Assembly: GCF_002368035.1 (NCBI RefSeq)
Contig: NZ_AP018222.1
Location: forward strand, 620,001-684,000
DNA: 64,000 nt
Direction of reading: 5' to 3'
DNA from: Nostoc linckia NIES-25
GTDB lineage: Bacteria; Cyanobacteriota; Cyanobacteriia; Cyanobacteriales; Nostocaceae
The position numbers were made by a program, and so were the translations under genes. The notes under the pieces are model-generated. The model searched no databases. It was not told the DNA's origin and saw nothing but the letters and a program-made list of their open reading frames with translations. Below are positions 8,802 to 17,036 of the stretch, piece after piece. The number at the start of each line of letters is the position of its first letter. Within the stretch, counting starts at the first letter, position 1.

Positions 8802-8853
8802 TTCTGGTAAACCATATTTCTGGTTTTCTGGTTATTTGGTTTTCTGGTTTGGT
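8802..8853. promoter_or_regulatory. Iteron-like TTCTGGT repeats upstream of parA
   Basis: Four copies of TTCTGGT (at about 8802, 8818, 8826 and 8842) lie in the 55 bp directly upstream of the parA ATG. Spacing is irregular. Such repeats next to parA could be an operator for autoregulation or a centromere-like site. This is inference; simple low-complexity drift is possible. Confidence 0.4.
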
Positions 8854-9181
8854 CTACATGATAATGATAAATGTAACAGCCGTCACGTATATTGGTGACG
8901 CGCTCCCAGCAGATGGTTTGGTTAATGGGACTTCATCAGTTCTCCCACATGGTGGACTTCCATAAGGTCACTGTGCTGGAAGTTAAAGTCTACAGAAAGG
9001 ACATTGACATTTTGTAGGCTTTTATATTTACTGCTCTAACTGAATAATAAAATTTATACTCTAGCTAAAGACTGATTCAACTAATCTAACTTGATTCAAC
9101 TAATCTGACTATAGGTTAATTAAATCAAAACCTTTTCTAATAAAACTATTAATTATAGGTGTTATTCACCTATAACAATAA
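8854..9181. other. Spacer between parA and precursor 3
   Basis: Includes GATTCAACTAATCTAACTTG / GATTCAACTAATCTGACTAT, an imperfect direct repeat at about 9071-9110, and AT-rich sequence that probably holds the precursor 3 promoter. I see no gene. Confidence 0.4.
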
Positions 9182-9192
9182 GTAAGGGAGGT
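9182..9192 (+). promoter_or_regulatory. Strong ribosome binding site of precursor 3
   Basis: GTAAGGGAGGT, 9 nt before the ATG at 9202, is the same block found before precursors 1 and 2. It ties this distant gene to the same family. Confidence 0.75.
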
Positions 9193-9201
9193 AAAGAATT
9201 T

Positions 9202-9426
9202 ATGTCAACTCAAATCATACAATCTGTTCAAAAGAACGAACTGTTCTCTGAAATGTCTGGTGAAGAAGCTGCTACCCTTAGTGGTGGTTCGCAGTGGAAC
9301 TACCGAAACTTTGCCAGCCCGGAGGAAGCGACTGCCTTCCTGAATAGGCCCCCCGTGCAACGCGCCGGTGAGATCAGTGCAACCGCGCGAAACGATGGCA
9401 CAGTCGGAGTATTTTATTTCCTGTAG
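9202..9426 (+). CDS. Double-glycine precursor peptide 3 (bacteriocin-like)
   Basis: 74 aa. The N-terminus (MSTQIIQS) and upstream site match those of precursors 1 and 2. The leader is longer and diverged, ending EMSGEEAATLSGG with Gly28-Gly29 as the expected cut. The 45-residue core has no cysteine and contains RPPVQRAGEISATARNDG. This recalls the G...A.AR spacing of the other cores, then a hydrophobic end (VGVFYFL). The gene lies 2.8 kb from precursor 2, separated by the hydrolase and the ParA-transposase chimera. It was probably once adjacent and moved apart by insertions. GC content is higher than in the other two precursors. Confidence 0.75.
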   Translation: MSTQIIQSVQKNELFSEMSGEEAATLSGGSQWNYRNFASPEEATAFLNRPPVQRAGEISATARNDGTVGVFYFL

Positions 9427-9585
9427 CGGATGCACATGGCGCGATTGCAGGTGTGATCCACTCTGTCGTCATTTGGCACTGAGATCAAAATTCTCTCTCT
9501 AGTAGTCTGCCAAGGGACTTTGCCACCATGCTTGCGTTTCCTTGGCAAACTACTAGGGGCTTTGTGTATAGGAAGAATTGAGATT

Positions 9586-9940
9586 TCAATCTTTATTTTC
9601 TTCAAGACGGATGAATTCAGCAATGATTTCGTTGTAGTCGAAATAGCCTTTGATTAAGACTTTTATAATCGCCTCTGTACGGTTTTTGGCATGAAGTTTA
9701 GAGTAAAGATTGCTAGTGTACCACTTAACAGTATCTACAGAAATGGATAACTCCGAAGCCATCTGTTCAAGAGATAAACCCTTGGCCATAAGCCTTAATA
9801 AAAGCAACTCAGTAGGTGATATAGAATCCTTAGCGGATAAAGAAGAACGCGATTGCTTGTTACAAATATTTAAGACCTGATTGACTAATTCTCGATCCAG
9901 GTAAGACTCGCCCTTACAAGTTTTAGTGATTGCCTCACCT
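9586..9940 (-). pseudogene. LuxR/NarL-type response regulator, 5'-truncated at an IS630 element
   Basis: Reading leftward from 9940 the frame encodes about 117 residues: GEAITKTCKGESYLDREL, then a GerE/LuxR helix-turn-helix (PTELLLLRLMAKGLSLEQMA ... SVDTVKWYTSNLYSKL) and a short tail. This is the linker and DNA-binding domain of a NarL-type regulator without its receiver domain. The IS630 element begins at 9940. Beyond the other IS end (11115 onward) I find no receiver sequence in frame, because stops follow within about 20 codons. The rest is therefore deleted. An internal ATG at 9807 could still give a 73 aa HTH-only protein. It lies next to precursor 3 and may have regulated the peptide locus, which is inference. 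Confidence 0.72.
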
Positions 9941-11114
9941 AAGTAGAGCAGGGTGAAAAAACCAAACTATGTAAAGATAATTAAATACGTGTAATCCATC
10001 TACCACAGAGATAAAAGTATGGGCAGCCGTTTAAGGGTATTTCTGAGTCCAAAACAGGATAAAACTCTATTTGATCTGAGAACGGCAGATGTACCGCAAA
10101 AAGTGAAAGATCGAGCTGAAGTGGTTAGATTGAGCGCAAATGGTTGGTACGTAGAGAAGATAGCAGCCCATTTTGGTTGGACGGCGCAAACGGTGAGAGA
10201 AGTGTTGCATAGATGGGAGAAGCTAGCTTTAGAAGGACTGTGGGAAAAACCAGGACGGGGAGGAAAGTCAAGGTGGGTGGAAGCTGACATGGTTTTTTTG
10301 GAAGAATGTTTACAGCAAGAACCACGTACATATAACAGCCTTCAATTAGCCCAAAAATTAGCAAAAGAACGCTCAGTAAAATTAAGTCCTGACTGGTTAA
10401 GGCAGGTACTAAAAAAAAGGGGATCTTCTGGAAGCGAACTTTGAAATTGCCACAAAGGAAAACAAGATCCAGTAGTACAGCAAATCAAACAGGCAGACCT
10501 AGAAATGCTGGAATTGGCGGCGGCAACGGGCGAAATAGATTTAAAGTATTTGGATGAATCAGGGTTTTGGAGGAAGTGAACCGAGTTACAGTTATTACTT
10601 TCGAGGTCAGCAAAAACGCTTGGAGCAGAGTAAACGTAGGGGACGAAGGTTAAGTATTATTGGGTTTCTTCAACCCCTAATTAGTTTTGTGTACGGTTTG
10701 GTAATTGGCGGCGTTTCAGGCAAATCTTATATCCAGATGATGGAAATGGAAGCACTTGAAGCCCAAAAAGCAGGACGTACCAGAGTCATCGTTCAGGATA
10801 ACGGCCCAATACATAGGTGTAAAGAAGTACAACAATTATGGTCAAAGTGGGAAGCGATGGGTTTGTACATCTTCTTTTTACCTAAATATTGCTCCGAAAT
10901 GAATCCGATTGAATTAGAGTGGCAACATCTCAAAAAAGATGAACTAGCCTCGAAAAGTTTTGAGGATGAATTAGACCTTGCCTATGCAGTTATTGATGGA
11001 ATTCAAACAAGGGGAGAGAGGGGAAACTACAGTACACAACGTGTAAAGTTTAAATCTCATTCTTCTGCTTAACTTTCTGTTACATACTTATAAAATTTCT
11101 CCACGACTTACTTA
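9940..11114 (+). mobile_element. IS630-family insertion sequence, inactivated
   Basis: About 1.17 kb. The left end (TAAGTAGAGCAGGGTGAAAA) and the reverse complement of the right end (TAAGTAAGTCGTGGAGAAAT) are imperfect inverted repeats flanked by TA, the duplication expected for IS630/Tc1-mariner elements. The right end is shared with the remnant at 8018-8286. The transposase gene inside is frameshifted, so the copy should be immobile unless complemented. It lies at the broken 5' side of a LuxR-type regulator. The left boundary is less certain than the right because no second intact copy is available to compare. Confidence 0.8.
10019..11072 (+). pseudogene. IS630-type transposase, broken by frameshifts
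   Basis: The first frame (10019-10444) carries the N-terminal helix-turn-helix (NGWYVEKIAAHFGWTAQTV) and the linker (EKPGRGGKSRW). Between about 10440 and 10575 the protein continues in another frame (HKGKQDPVVQQIKQADLEM ... YLDESGF, with the first catalytic Asp). The third part (10554-11072) has the second Asp in VQDNGPIHRC and the Glu in NPIELEWQHL. At least two frame changes separate these parts, more than a single programmed frameshift would need. The gene is therefore read as decayed. The DDE residues are otherwise intact. Confidence 0.82.
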
Positions 11115-11653
11115 AACTTAAGCAAAATTATTTTGATTTTGAGTAAAATTTATCAGATTTTCAAACTAAATCTTTTGGCCTGGTGATAACTTAGACATAC
11201 AACACAAAAGCTTCTAGGCATTTAATACTAGCGTTATGCTAATAGTTTTATCTAGCATAGGCAGTGTTCGTATTGTTGATGCTAATTTACTTACAAATTA
11301 GATTATGTCAGTATTACGAGCCAGAGTTTCTGTCATCTGAATTAAATTCTCGCCATGTTGGCACACATTTATACTCTGATGCTATCCTTGAGCTTTGATA
11401 ACCATGCTACGTACGATACTTCAAATTCAGTAATATTATTTACTAGTTTAGTTAATATATAACCAAGGTACTAATGATAAATGTGATGAAATTAGCATCA
11501 GTGCTAGATTCAGTAGTTTCACAATTTACGATCGCCAACCTGGTTTATAAAATTGTTGGACATGAGGCATCGGCTAAGGGGTGGTTTGCAACTGGAAACT
11601 GACGCTGAATTTAACAATATTTTTCTTGTTCCTAGTCCTGCGAGCCAGAAAAG
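11115..11653. other. Spacer with no visible gene
   Basis: This is AT-rich sequence between the IS element and the redoxin gene. A weak inverted repeat (CTAGCGTTATGCTAATAG ... CTAGCATAGGC, about 11229-11263) is the only structure I see. It probably contains the promoter of the redoxin gene. Confidence 0.4.
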
Positions 11654-12196
11654 ATGAATATACTAGAAACAATTGATACTCCCATCGGAAGCTACGCACC
11701 AGATTTTGAACTCCCAGGAATTGATGGTCAAGTCCACCATCTTAGCCGTTATCTTGAGAAGTTCCGTGCAGTCGGTGTTGTTTTTATATGTAACAACTGT
11801 CCTTATGTAGAGTTGTATGTAGACAGACTCAAAAACATTCAAGCCGAATTCGCTCTTTCAAACTTTACCTTGATTGGCATGAATGGTAGCGACTCAGGGT
11901 CAACCTTTGAAAATATGAAAGTTTTTGCCCAGCGTCATGAGTTGAACTTCCCTTACTTGTGGGACCCAACCCAAGATGTAACCCGCAGTTTTGGCGCTAC
12001 AAAAACACCAATGGCATTTTTGATAGATAGTACAGGCATAGTACGCTACAAAGGTCAAATTGACGATCGCCCCCAAGATCCAGCATCTGTGGGACAGGAT
12101 TACTTGAAAACTGCGATCGCCTGTTTGTTTGCTGGCCAAGAAATAGTCATACCACAAACAGAACCAATAGGTAGTACATTGATTTGGCGTAACTAG
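11654..12196 (+). CDS. Thioredoxin-fold peroxiredoxin-like (AhpC/TSA/redoxin) protein
   Basis: 180 aa soluble redoxin. The N-terminus ([20 protein letters not shown]) is typical of the AhpC/TSA/redoxin superfamily. The redox-active site is [10 protein letters not shown] (about residues 46-55), a CxxC of the kind seen in thiol-disulfide redoxins rather than the single Cys of classic peroxiredoxins. [12 protein letters not shown] holds the cis-Pro loop. Close relatives are common in cyanobacteria and annotated simply as thioredoxin-family proteins. It stands alone before pyrH. The substrate is unknown. Confidence 0.88.
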   Translation: MNILETIDTPIGSYAPDFELPGIDGQVHHLSRYLEKFRAVGVVFICNNCPYVELYVDRLKNIQAEFALSNFTLIGMNGSDSGSTFENMKVFAQRHELNFPYLWDPTQDVTRSFGATKTPMAFLIDSTGIVRYKGQIDDRPQDPASVGQDYLKTAIACLFAGQEIVIPQTEPIGSTLIWRN

Positions 12197-12267
12197 ACAT
12201 AGATAGTCCCTCTAACTGCTATCTTAAATTGGAGGCAATTGCAACTTTTTTGATAAAGCGTAACTTC

Positions 12268-12996
12268 ATGGGAACGAATTACCGACGGGTTTTACTCAAA
12301 CTGAGCGGTGAAGCTTTAATGGGCAACATGGGCTATGGCATCGATCCAGAAGTGGTGAAAGAAATAGCCCAGGAAATAGCAGAGGTAGTAGCCACTGGGT
12401 CTCAAATCGCCATCGTTGTTGGCGGCGGCAATATTTTTCGTGGCGTCAAAGCAGCATCGGCGGGGATGGATAGGGCAACCGCTGACTATGTAGGAATGAT
12501 TGCCACGGTAATGAATGCCATGACGCTGCAAGATTCGCTGGAGCGAATAGGAGTGCAGACGCGGGTGCAAACTGCGATCGCGATGCAAGAATTAGCGGAA
12601 CCGTATATTCGTCGTCGTGCCATCCGTCATCTTGAAAAAGGGCGGGTGGTAATTTTTGGCGCTGGTTCTGGAAATCCCTTCTTTACCACAGACACCACTG
12701 CCGCATTAAGAGCCGCAGAAATTGAAGCTGAAGTGATTTTTAAAGCCACCAAGGTAGATGGAATCTACGACGCCGATCCTCATATTCATCCTAACGCCAA
12801 GCGTTATAAGACCCTCACCTACGCGCACGTTCTGGCTCATGATTTGCGAGTAATGGATAGTACTGCGATTGCCTTGTGTAAAGAAAATAACATCCCGATT
12901 TTGGTATTTGACTTGACGGTGCGAGGTAACATCCACCGAGCAGTCCTGGGAGAAACCATCGGCACCCTTGTGGGAGGTTCTTGTGAAATTAGCTGA
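12268..12996 (+). CDS. pyrH: UMP kinase
   Basis: Phosphorylates UMP to UDP with ATP in pyrimidine nucleotide synthesis; hexameric bacterial-type enzyme of the amino-acid-kinase fold. I chose the ATG at 12268, giving 242 aa ([19 protein letters not shown]), the normal length, over an upstream in-frame TTG at 12229. Family motifs are [36 protein letters not shown] and [10 protein letters not shown]. The gene overlaps frr by 14 nt, the widely conserved pyrH-frr pairing. No anomalies. Confidence 0.96.
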   Translation: MGTNYRRVLLKLSGEALMGNMGYGIDPEVVKEIAQEIAEVVATGSQIAIVVGGGNIFRGVKAASAGMDRATADYVGMIATVMNAMTLQDSLERIGVQTRVQTAIAMQELAEPYIRRRAIRHLEKGRVVIFGAGSGNPFFTTDTTAALRAAEIEAEVIFKATKVDGIYDADPHIHPNAKRYKTLTYAHVLAHDLRVMDSTAIALCKENNIPILVFDLTVRGNIHRAVLGETIGTLVGGSCEIS

Positions 12997-13531
12997 AGCT
13001 GAGAGTACGATGCAAAAAACCGTTGAGGCGACTCAACGAGCGTTTAACACAATTCGCACTGGTCGCGCCAATGCGAGTTTACTAGATAAAGTCTTGGTGG
13101 ACTACTACGGTTCGCCTACACCTCTAAAGTCAGTGGCAAACATTAGCACGCCAGATGCCTCGACAATTTTGATTCAACCTTACGAGCGCAACACTTTAAA
13201 CATCATTGAGAAAGCAATTTCTCTTTCGGATGTAGGTTTAACACCCAGTAATGATGGTACCGTAATTCGGCTGAATATTCCGCCTTTGACGAGCGATCGC
13301 CGGAAAGAATTTGTCAAAATGGCCGCTAAGTATGCTGAAGAGGGTCGGGTGGCTATTCGCAACATCCGTCGCGATGCCCTAGACTCTATTCGCAAACAGG
13401 AGAAAGCCTCTGAAATCTCCAAAGATGAATCAAAAGACAACCAAGACAAGTTGCAAAAGTTGACAAATGAGTATATAGGCAAGATAGACGCATCGCTGGC
13501 AGAAAAAGAAAAAGACATCACGACTGTTTAA
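12983..13531 (+). CDS. frr: Ribosome recycling factor
   Basis: With EF-G, splits the post-termination ribosome. The start is GTG at 12983, preceded by GGGAGGTTCTT as Shine-Dalgarno. It lies inside the 3' end of pyrH and gives 182 aa. Motifs are [52 protein letters not shown] and [10 protein letters not shown], characteristic of RRF. The overlap suggests translational coupling to pyrH. A strong hairpin follows the stop codon. Confidence 0.95.
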   Translation: MKLAEAESTMQKTVEATQRAFNTIRTGRANASLLDKVLVDYYGSPTPLKSVANISTPDASTILIQPYERNTLNIIEKAISLSDVGLTPSNDGTVIRLNIPPLTSDRRKEFVKMAAKYAEEGRVAIRNIRRDALDSIRKQEKASEISKDESKDNQDKLQKLTNEYIGKIDASLAEKEKDITTV

Positions 13532-13550
13532 AGTCTGAGGTCTAAACCAT

Positions 13551-13585
13551 AAAGGCTGAAGAATTTATCCCATTCTTCAGCCTTT
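13551..13585 (+). terminator. Terminator of the pyrH-frr operon
   Basis: AAAGGCTGAAGAAT pairs perfectly with ATTCTTCAGCCTTT across a 7-nt loop, 20 bp after the frr stop. The downstream T run is weak, but the 14-bp stem is convincing. Confidence 0.8.
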
Positions 13586-13614
13586 AACTTTAGTCCAATA
13601 CCTGGCTATTTTTT

Positions 13615-13760
13615 GTAGGGTGTGTTATGCCAAAGGCTAACGCACCGCCAGTAAGAGCTAAATTTTGTAGGTTGGGTTGAACAAAGTGAAACCCAACATA
13701 AAGTCGCGTATTGTTATGCGTATTATCACAGGTAATATTGGGTTTCGTTCCTCAACCCAA
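13615..13760. repeat. Two dispersed intergenic repeats (GTAGGGTGTGTTA and GTAGGTTGGGTT types)
   Basis: 13615-13650 is a half copy of the REP-like repeat described at 6799. 13666-13760 has GTAGGTTGGGTTGAACAAAG and AACCCAACATAAAG, then a reverse-oriented TTGGGTTTCGTTCCTCAACC. The latter type recurs at 14568-14605. These form hairpins between the convergent frr and toxin genes. Confidence 0.7.
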
Positions 13761-13808
13761 CTTACTAGCTCAGTTTGATGATTGTTTAATATTAAGTATA
13801 AAGGTGAA

Positions 13809-14225
13809 TTAGTCAAGGTCAATAAAGTCTCTGGGAGTAATAATCTGGTTTTGATATTCTGCTAGGGTCTTGAGTAATAAAAGGTCTCGATCTCCTGTGA
13901 TTAAAAACTCTGCGTTGGTGTCTTTAGCAAGTTCTAAAAATTTATTGTCGTCTGGGTCTCTACAAATGTTTATTTGAGATTTTATTTGTATAAATTGACT
14001 GTATTTTTTAACTATATCCAACAAATATTATCTGTCTTCATCTGAGATATATTTATCGAACTTACGTTTATAGATTCGGATGCTTAATTCTTGATAAGTC
14101 TCCTCGCTTTGAGCAATTTTGAAATCTTTATAGGCTTTATCTAAAGCTTTACGGGCTGTTCCATTAGGACTCAGAGCAGCACTAAGTAAAACATTTGTGT
14201 CAATGACAATTAGTTTAGGATTCAT
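13809..14225 (-). pseudogene. PIN-domain toxin with an in-frame premature stop
   Basis: Two adjacent pieces in one frame make a complete PIN-family toxin. The first (14028-14225, MNPKLIVIDTNVLLSAALS) has the first acidic residue. The second (13809-14024) has CRDPDDNKFLELAKDTNAEF and LITGDRDLL with the remaining acidic residues. They are separated only by a TAA at 14028-14030 in DEDR-stop-YLLDIVKKY. A single substitution would restore the frame. It resembles the family of PIN-type putative ribonuclease toxins paired with small antitoxins. Its start overlaps the antitoxin gene by 11 nt. With the stop, half the active site is lost, so the toxin is presumably inactive unless the stop is read through or is a sequencing error. 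Confidence 0.82.
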
Positions 14226-14442
14226 CGGCGAGTAATTCTTCTAGAGTTTCTTCGCTTAGTCCTTTGGCTTGAGCATTTCTGCCGATTCTGTCAAAAACAC
14301 TAAGTAAATCTTCATCTTGATTTTTTGGAGAGGTTTTCTTTATTTCTTGAATAAGTTGTTCTTGTTCTTCTGAGGGAAGTTGTAGGACAAGATTAAGAAT
14401 TTGCTCGAAGGTTAGGGGGAGTTGATAGGTTTTTTGAGTCAT
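14215..14442 (-). CDS. Antitoxin of the PIN-type toxin-antitoxin pair
   Basis: 75 aa, acidic, mostly helical protein (LPLTFEQILNLVLQLPSEEQ ... LSEETLEELLADES). The LPSEEQEQLIQEI segment resembles antitoxins of cyanobacterial PIN-type pairs. It overlaps the toxin start by 11 nt, the usual coupled order of antitoxin first. It is intact although its partner carries a stop codon. Confidence 0.75.
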   Translation of the reverse strand: MTQKTYQLPLTFEQILNLVLQLPSEEQEQLIQEIKKTSPKNQDEDLLSVFDRIGRNAQAKGLSEETLEELLADES

Positions 14443-14567
14443 AGTGAGTTCTAGAGTTAGAGAATAGAAACTTGTTAGCTCTTACTATAGCGGTTCCCAA
14501 TCAAATCGATGAATCGCGTCTCTACAATACAATACCTGTGCCAAATCGAAAAATAGGCTGATTCGTA

Positions 14568-14605
14568 GGTTGGGTTGAGGAACGAAACCCAACCTACAAA
14601 AAACT
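14568..14605. repeat. GTAGGTTGGGTT inverted repeat
   Basis: GTAGGTTGGGTTGAGG pairs with AACCCAACCTAC, forming a hairpin around GAACGAA. It is a second copy of the repeat at about 13666-13760. The sequence GATGAATCGCGTCTCTACAA just upstream (about 14508-14527) belongs to another dispersed family, also present at 54247 and inside the copper ATPase gene at 55625. Confidence 0.75.
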
Positions 14606-14669
14606 GATTTGCCGAAGGTATTGGTAGGCGCGTTACCGTAAACTAATTGAGAAGCAAAATTTCAGCAAT

Positions 14670-15791
14670 ATGTACGATTGCATCATTGTCGGTGCTGGGC
14701 CAGCTGGTGGAACGGCTGCATATCATTTAGCGAAGCAGGGGCGCTCAGTATTAGTTTTAGAAAAAGAATCCCTGCCAAGATATAAACCTTGTGGTGGCGG
14801 TGTATCTCCAGCGATCGCTCAATGGTTTGACTTTGATTTTAGCCCAGCGATTTCACTAAAAGCAAACTTGCTGCGCTTTACTTGGAAACTTGGTGACCCC
14901 GTGGAAGCGAAAATCGCCACAAAAGAACCAGTTTGGATGGTGCGGCGCGACGTTTTCGATTATTTTTTAGTCCAACAAGCTCAGAAACAAGGGGCAAAGC
15001 TCCAAGATAATACTGAAGTAACTGGTATCGAATTTCAAAGCGATTATTGGCAAGTTAACACAGCTAACGAGCCAGTTACAGGTCGCTACTTAATCGCGGC
15101 TGATGGCGCAAAAGGTTCGATGGCGAAATGGCTGGGTTTTAAAGAACGTAAACGTCTCCTTACAGGAGCTTTGGAAGCAGAAGTTCCTGGTATTGCAGAT
15201 AACAACCCGACAATTTATTTTGATTTTGGCTTAGCTAAAAACGGCTATCTATGGAACTTTCCGAAAGCTGATGGTTATTCCATAGGTGTGGGAACTTTTA
15301 TCGGTCGTCAACCCCAGAACTTCAAAAAGATTTTGGATGAGTACGCCAAATCATTAAATGTAGACCTCACAACCACCAAGCAATACGGTCATCCCCTTTG
15401 TATTTGGGATGGTAATCAAAAGCTGCATACCCAAAATGCCCTTTTGGCTGGGGAAGCTGCTTGTTTAGTCGATCCGATGACAGCAGAAGGCATTCGGCCT
15501 TCAATTTTTAGCGGTTTACTCGCAGCTGCAAGCATTAATGAAGCACTTGCTGGTGATATTAACGCTTTAGAAAAATATAGCGAAGCCATTAACGAAGAAT
15601 GGGGTACTGAAATGGCTTGGGCGCAAAAATTAGCCAAAGCATTCTATTTGTTTGCCAACATTGGCTACAAAGTTGGTATTAAGCACCCCTCAGCTCCCCA
15701 ACTCATGGGTAAAATTATGTGCGGCGAACTCCGCTATGGCGATGTTGCTACTCGTGCGCTGAAGCATTTAGTTCCTGGGTTTAGTAATTGA
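14670..15791 (+). CDS. Geranylgeranyl-reductase-family FAD-dependent oxidoreductase
   Basis: 373 aa flavoprotein. The N-terminal Rossmann motif is IIVGAGPAGGTAAYHL, followed by VLEKESLPRYKPCGGGVSP, the signature of the geranylgeranyl reductase/ChlP family. A second FAD motif is LLAGEAACLVDPMTAEGI. ChlP of cyanobacteria saturates the geranylgeranyl side chain of chlorophyll and tocopherol. This protein is a member of the wider family but somewhat short for ChlP, so I do not assign that symbol. It may act on another isoprenoid. It stands alone, convergent with pfkA. Confidence 0.85.
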   Translation: MYDCIIVGAGPAGGTAAYHLAKQGRSVLVLEKESLPRYKPCGGGVSPAIAQWFDFDFSPAISLKANLLRFTWKLGDPVEAKIATKEPVWMVRRDVFDYFLVQQAQKQGAKLQDNTEVTGIEFQSDYWQVNTANEPVTGRYLIAADGAKGSMAKWLGFKERKRLLTGALEAEVPGIADNNPTIYFDFGLAKNGYLWNFPKADGYSIGVGTFIGRQPQNFKKILDEYAKSLNVDLTTTKQYGHPLCIWDGNQKLHTQNALLAGEAACLVDPMTAEGIRPSIFSGLLAAASINEALAGDINALEKYSEAINEEWGTEMAWAQKLAKAFYLFANIGYKVGIKHPSAPQLMGKIMCGELRYGDVATRALKHLVPGFSN

Positions 15792-15938
15792 GAGTTAGAA
15801 GTTAGGAGTTAGGAGTTAGGAGTTGGGAGTTTGGAGTTTCGAGTTTGGAGTTGGGAGTTGGGAGTTTCGAGTTATTATTCTCCTCTGCTCCCCTGCTCCC
15901 CATCTCCCCACCTCCCCATCCCCCCATCTCCCCAGTCC
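15792..15938. repeat. Low-complexity GGAGTTAGGAGT / CTCCCCATCTCC spacer
   Basis: Degenerate heptamer-like direct repeats (GTTAGGAGTTAGGAGTT, GGAGTTTCGAGTTTGGAGTT) followed by a C-rich tract (CTCCCCATCTCCCCACCTCC) lie between convergent genes. It can fold into a long imperfect purine/pyrimidine stem and may serve as a bidirectional transcription end. Confidence 0.6.
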
Positions 15939-17036
15939 CTAATCTCCCAAATAAATACCCATACCACGGGCGGTTTTAACTAAGGTACCGTTGGGATCGA
16001 CGGCGCTATATTGAGCGATCGCTTCTGTAATTGGTATGCTTAATACTTGGCGATTTTGCCAGGTGACCATGCGATCGTATTTACCCTCTGCAATCAGATT
16101 AACTGCGGCTACGCCAAAGGCTGTTGCAACTAATCTATCCAGTGGCGAAGCAGTCCCGCCGCGTTGAATGTGTCCTAAAACGGTGACTCGCGTTTCCACA
16201 CCAATGTGCTGAATAATTCGATCCGCTAAATATTCGCCAATTCCACCGTATCGAGATTGACCTAAGCGATTTGTAATTGTGACGTTTTCCCCATCTTGGG
16301 TACGAACAGCTTCGGAAACAATAATCAAACAATAATTTTTGCCTTTCTCTTGGCGTTCTTTGATTTTGTGGCAAATGTGTTCGACTGTGTAGGGAATTTC
16401 GGGAATTAAAATGACATTTGCTCCGCCTGCAATTCCCGCAGCTATGGCTATGTGTCCTGCATCGCGCCCCATCACTTCCAAAATCATGACTCGGCTATGA
16501 CTTGCAGCGGTAAAATGTAACCGATCTAATGCTTCCGTGGCAATATTTACTGCTGTATCAAAACCAATGGCGTGTTCGGTAACGCCAATATCATTATCAA
16601 TAGTTTTAGGAATTCCAACTAAGTTAATACCGCCTTGTTGTGCGAGGCGGCGGAGAATTGCCAAACTACCATCGCCGCCAATACCAATCAAAGCATCTAA
16701 TCCTAGTTCATGGTAACCTGCAATGATTTCTTCAGAGCGATCGCATAGACTTCCATCCGCCATTGGAAAAGCAAAAGGGTCGCCTTTATTAGTTGTTCCC
16801 AACATTGTGCCACCCGCAGTTAACAGCGAATCAACTTTATCTATTTCCAAGTTCGTGAATTGTGGCGGACGCGCCATTAATCCGACAGTCGCTTGGTGAA
16901 TTCCTAGAACTTCCCAACTGTAAGTATTCACAGCACAATTTACTACAGCCCTGATGGCAGCATTTAAGCCAGAACAATCTCCTCCACTTGTAAGAATTCC
17001 AATGCGTTTGGGTTCTCCCAGATCTTTGCTTGACAT
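15939..17036 (-). CDS. pfkA: 6-phosphofructokinase (PfkA family)
   Basis: 365 aa. Phosphorylates fructose 6-phosphate in glycolysis. Motifs are ILTSGGDCSGLNAAIRAVV (nucleotide loop), GGDGSLAI, PKTIDNDI (catalytic TIDND), SRVMILEVMGRDAGHIA and GHIQRGGTASPLDR. The two donor-selecting positions read GGDG and PKTIDND. The first is the glycine of ATP enzymes, and the second the lysine usual in PPi enzymes and in a mixed bacterial clade. ATP use is likely but not certain. The protein is longer than E. coli PfkA (320 aa), in line with cyanobacterial enzymes. Monocistronic. Confidence 0.92.
   Translation of the reverse strand: MSSKDLGEPKRIGILTSGGDCSGLNAAIRAVVNCAVNTYSWEVLGIHQATVGLMARPPQFTNLEIDKVDSLLTAGGTMLGTTNKGDPFAFPMADGSLCDRSEEIIAGYHELGLDALIGIGGDGSLAILRRLAQQGGINLVGIPKTIDNDIGVTEHAIGFDTAVNIATEALDRLHFTAASHSRVMILEVMGRDAGHIAIAAGIAGGANVILIPEIPYTVEHICHKIKERQEKGKNYCLIIVSEAVRTQDGENVTITNRLGQSRYGGIGEYLADRIIQHIGVETRVTVLGHIQRGGTASPLDRLVATAFGVAAVNLIAEGKYDRMVTWQNRQVLSIPITEAIAQYSAVDPNGTLVKTARGMGIYLGD

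Noticed and set aside
10019..11072. Programmed frameshift in the IS630 transposase
   Set aside because: At least two frame changes at places without a classic slippery site are needed to join all parts; decay is the simpler reading.
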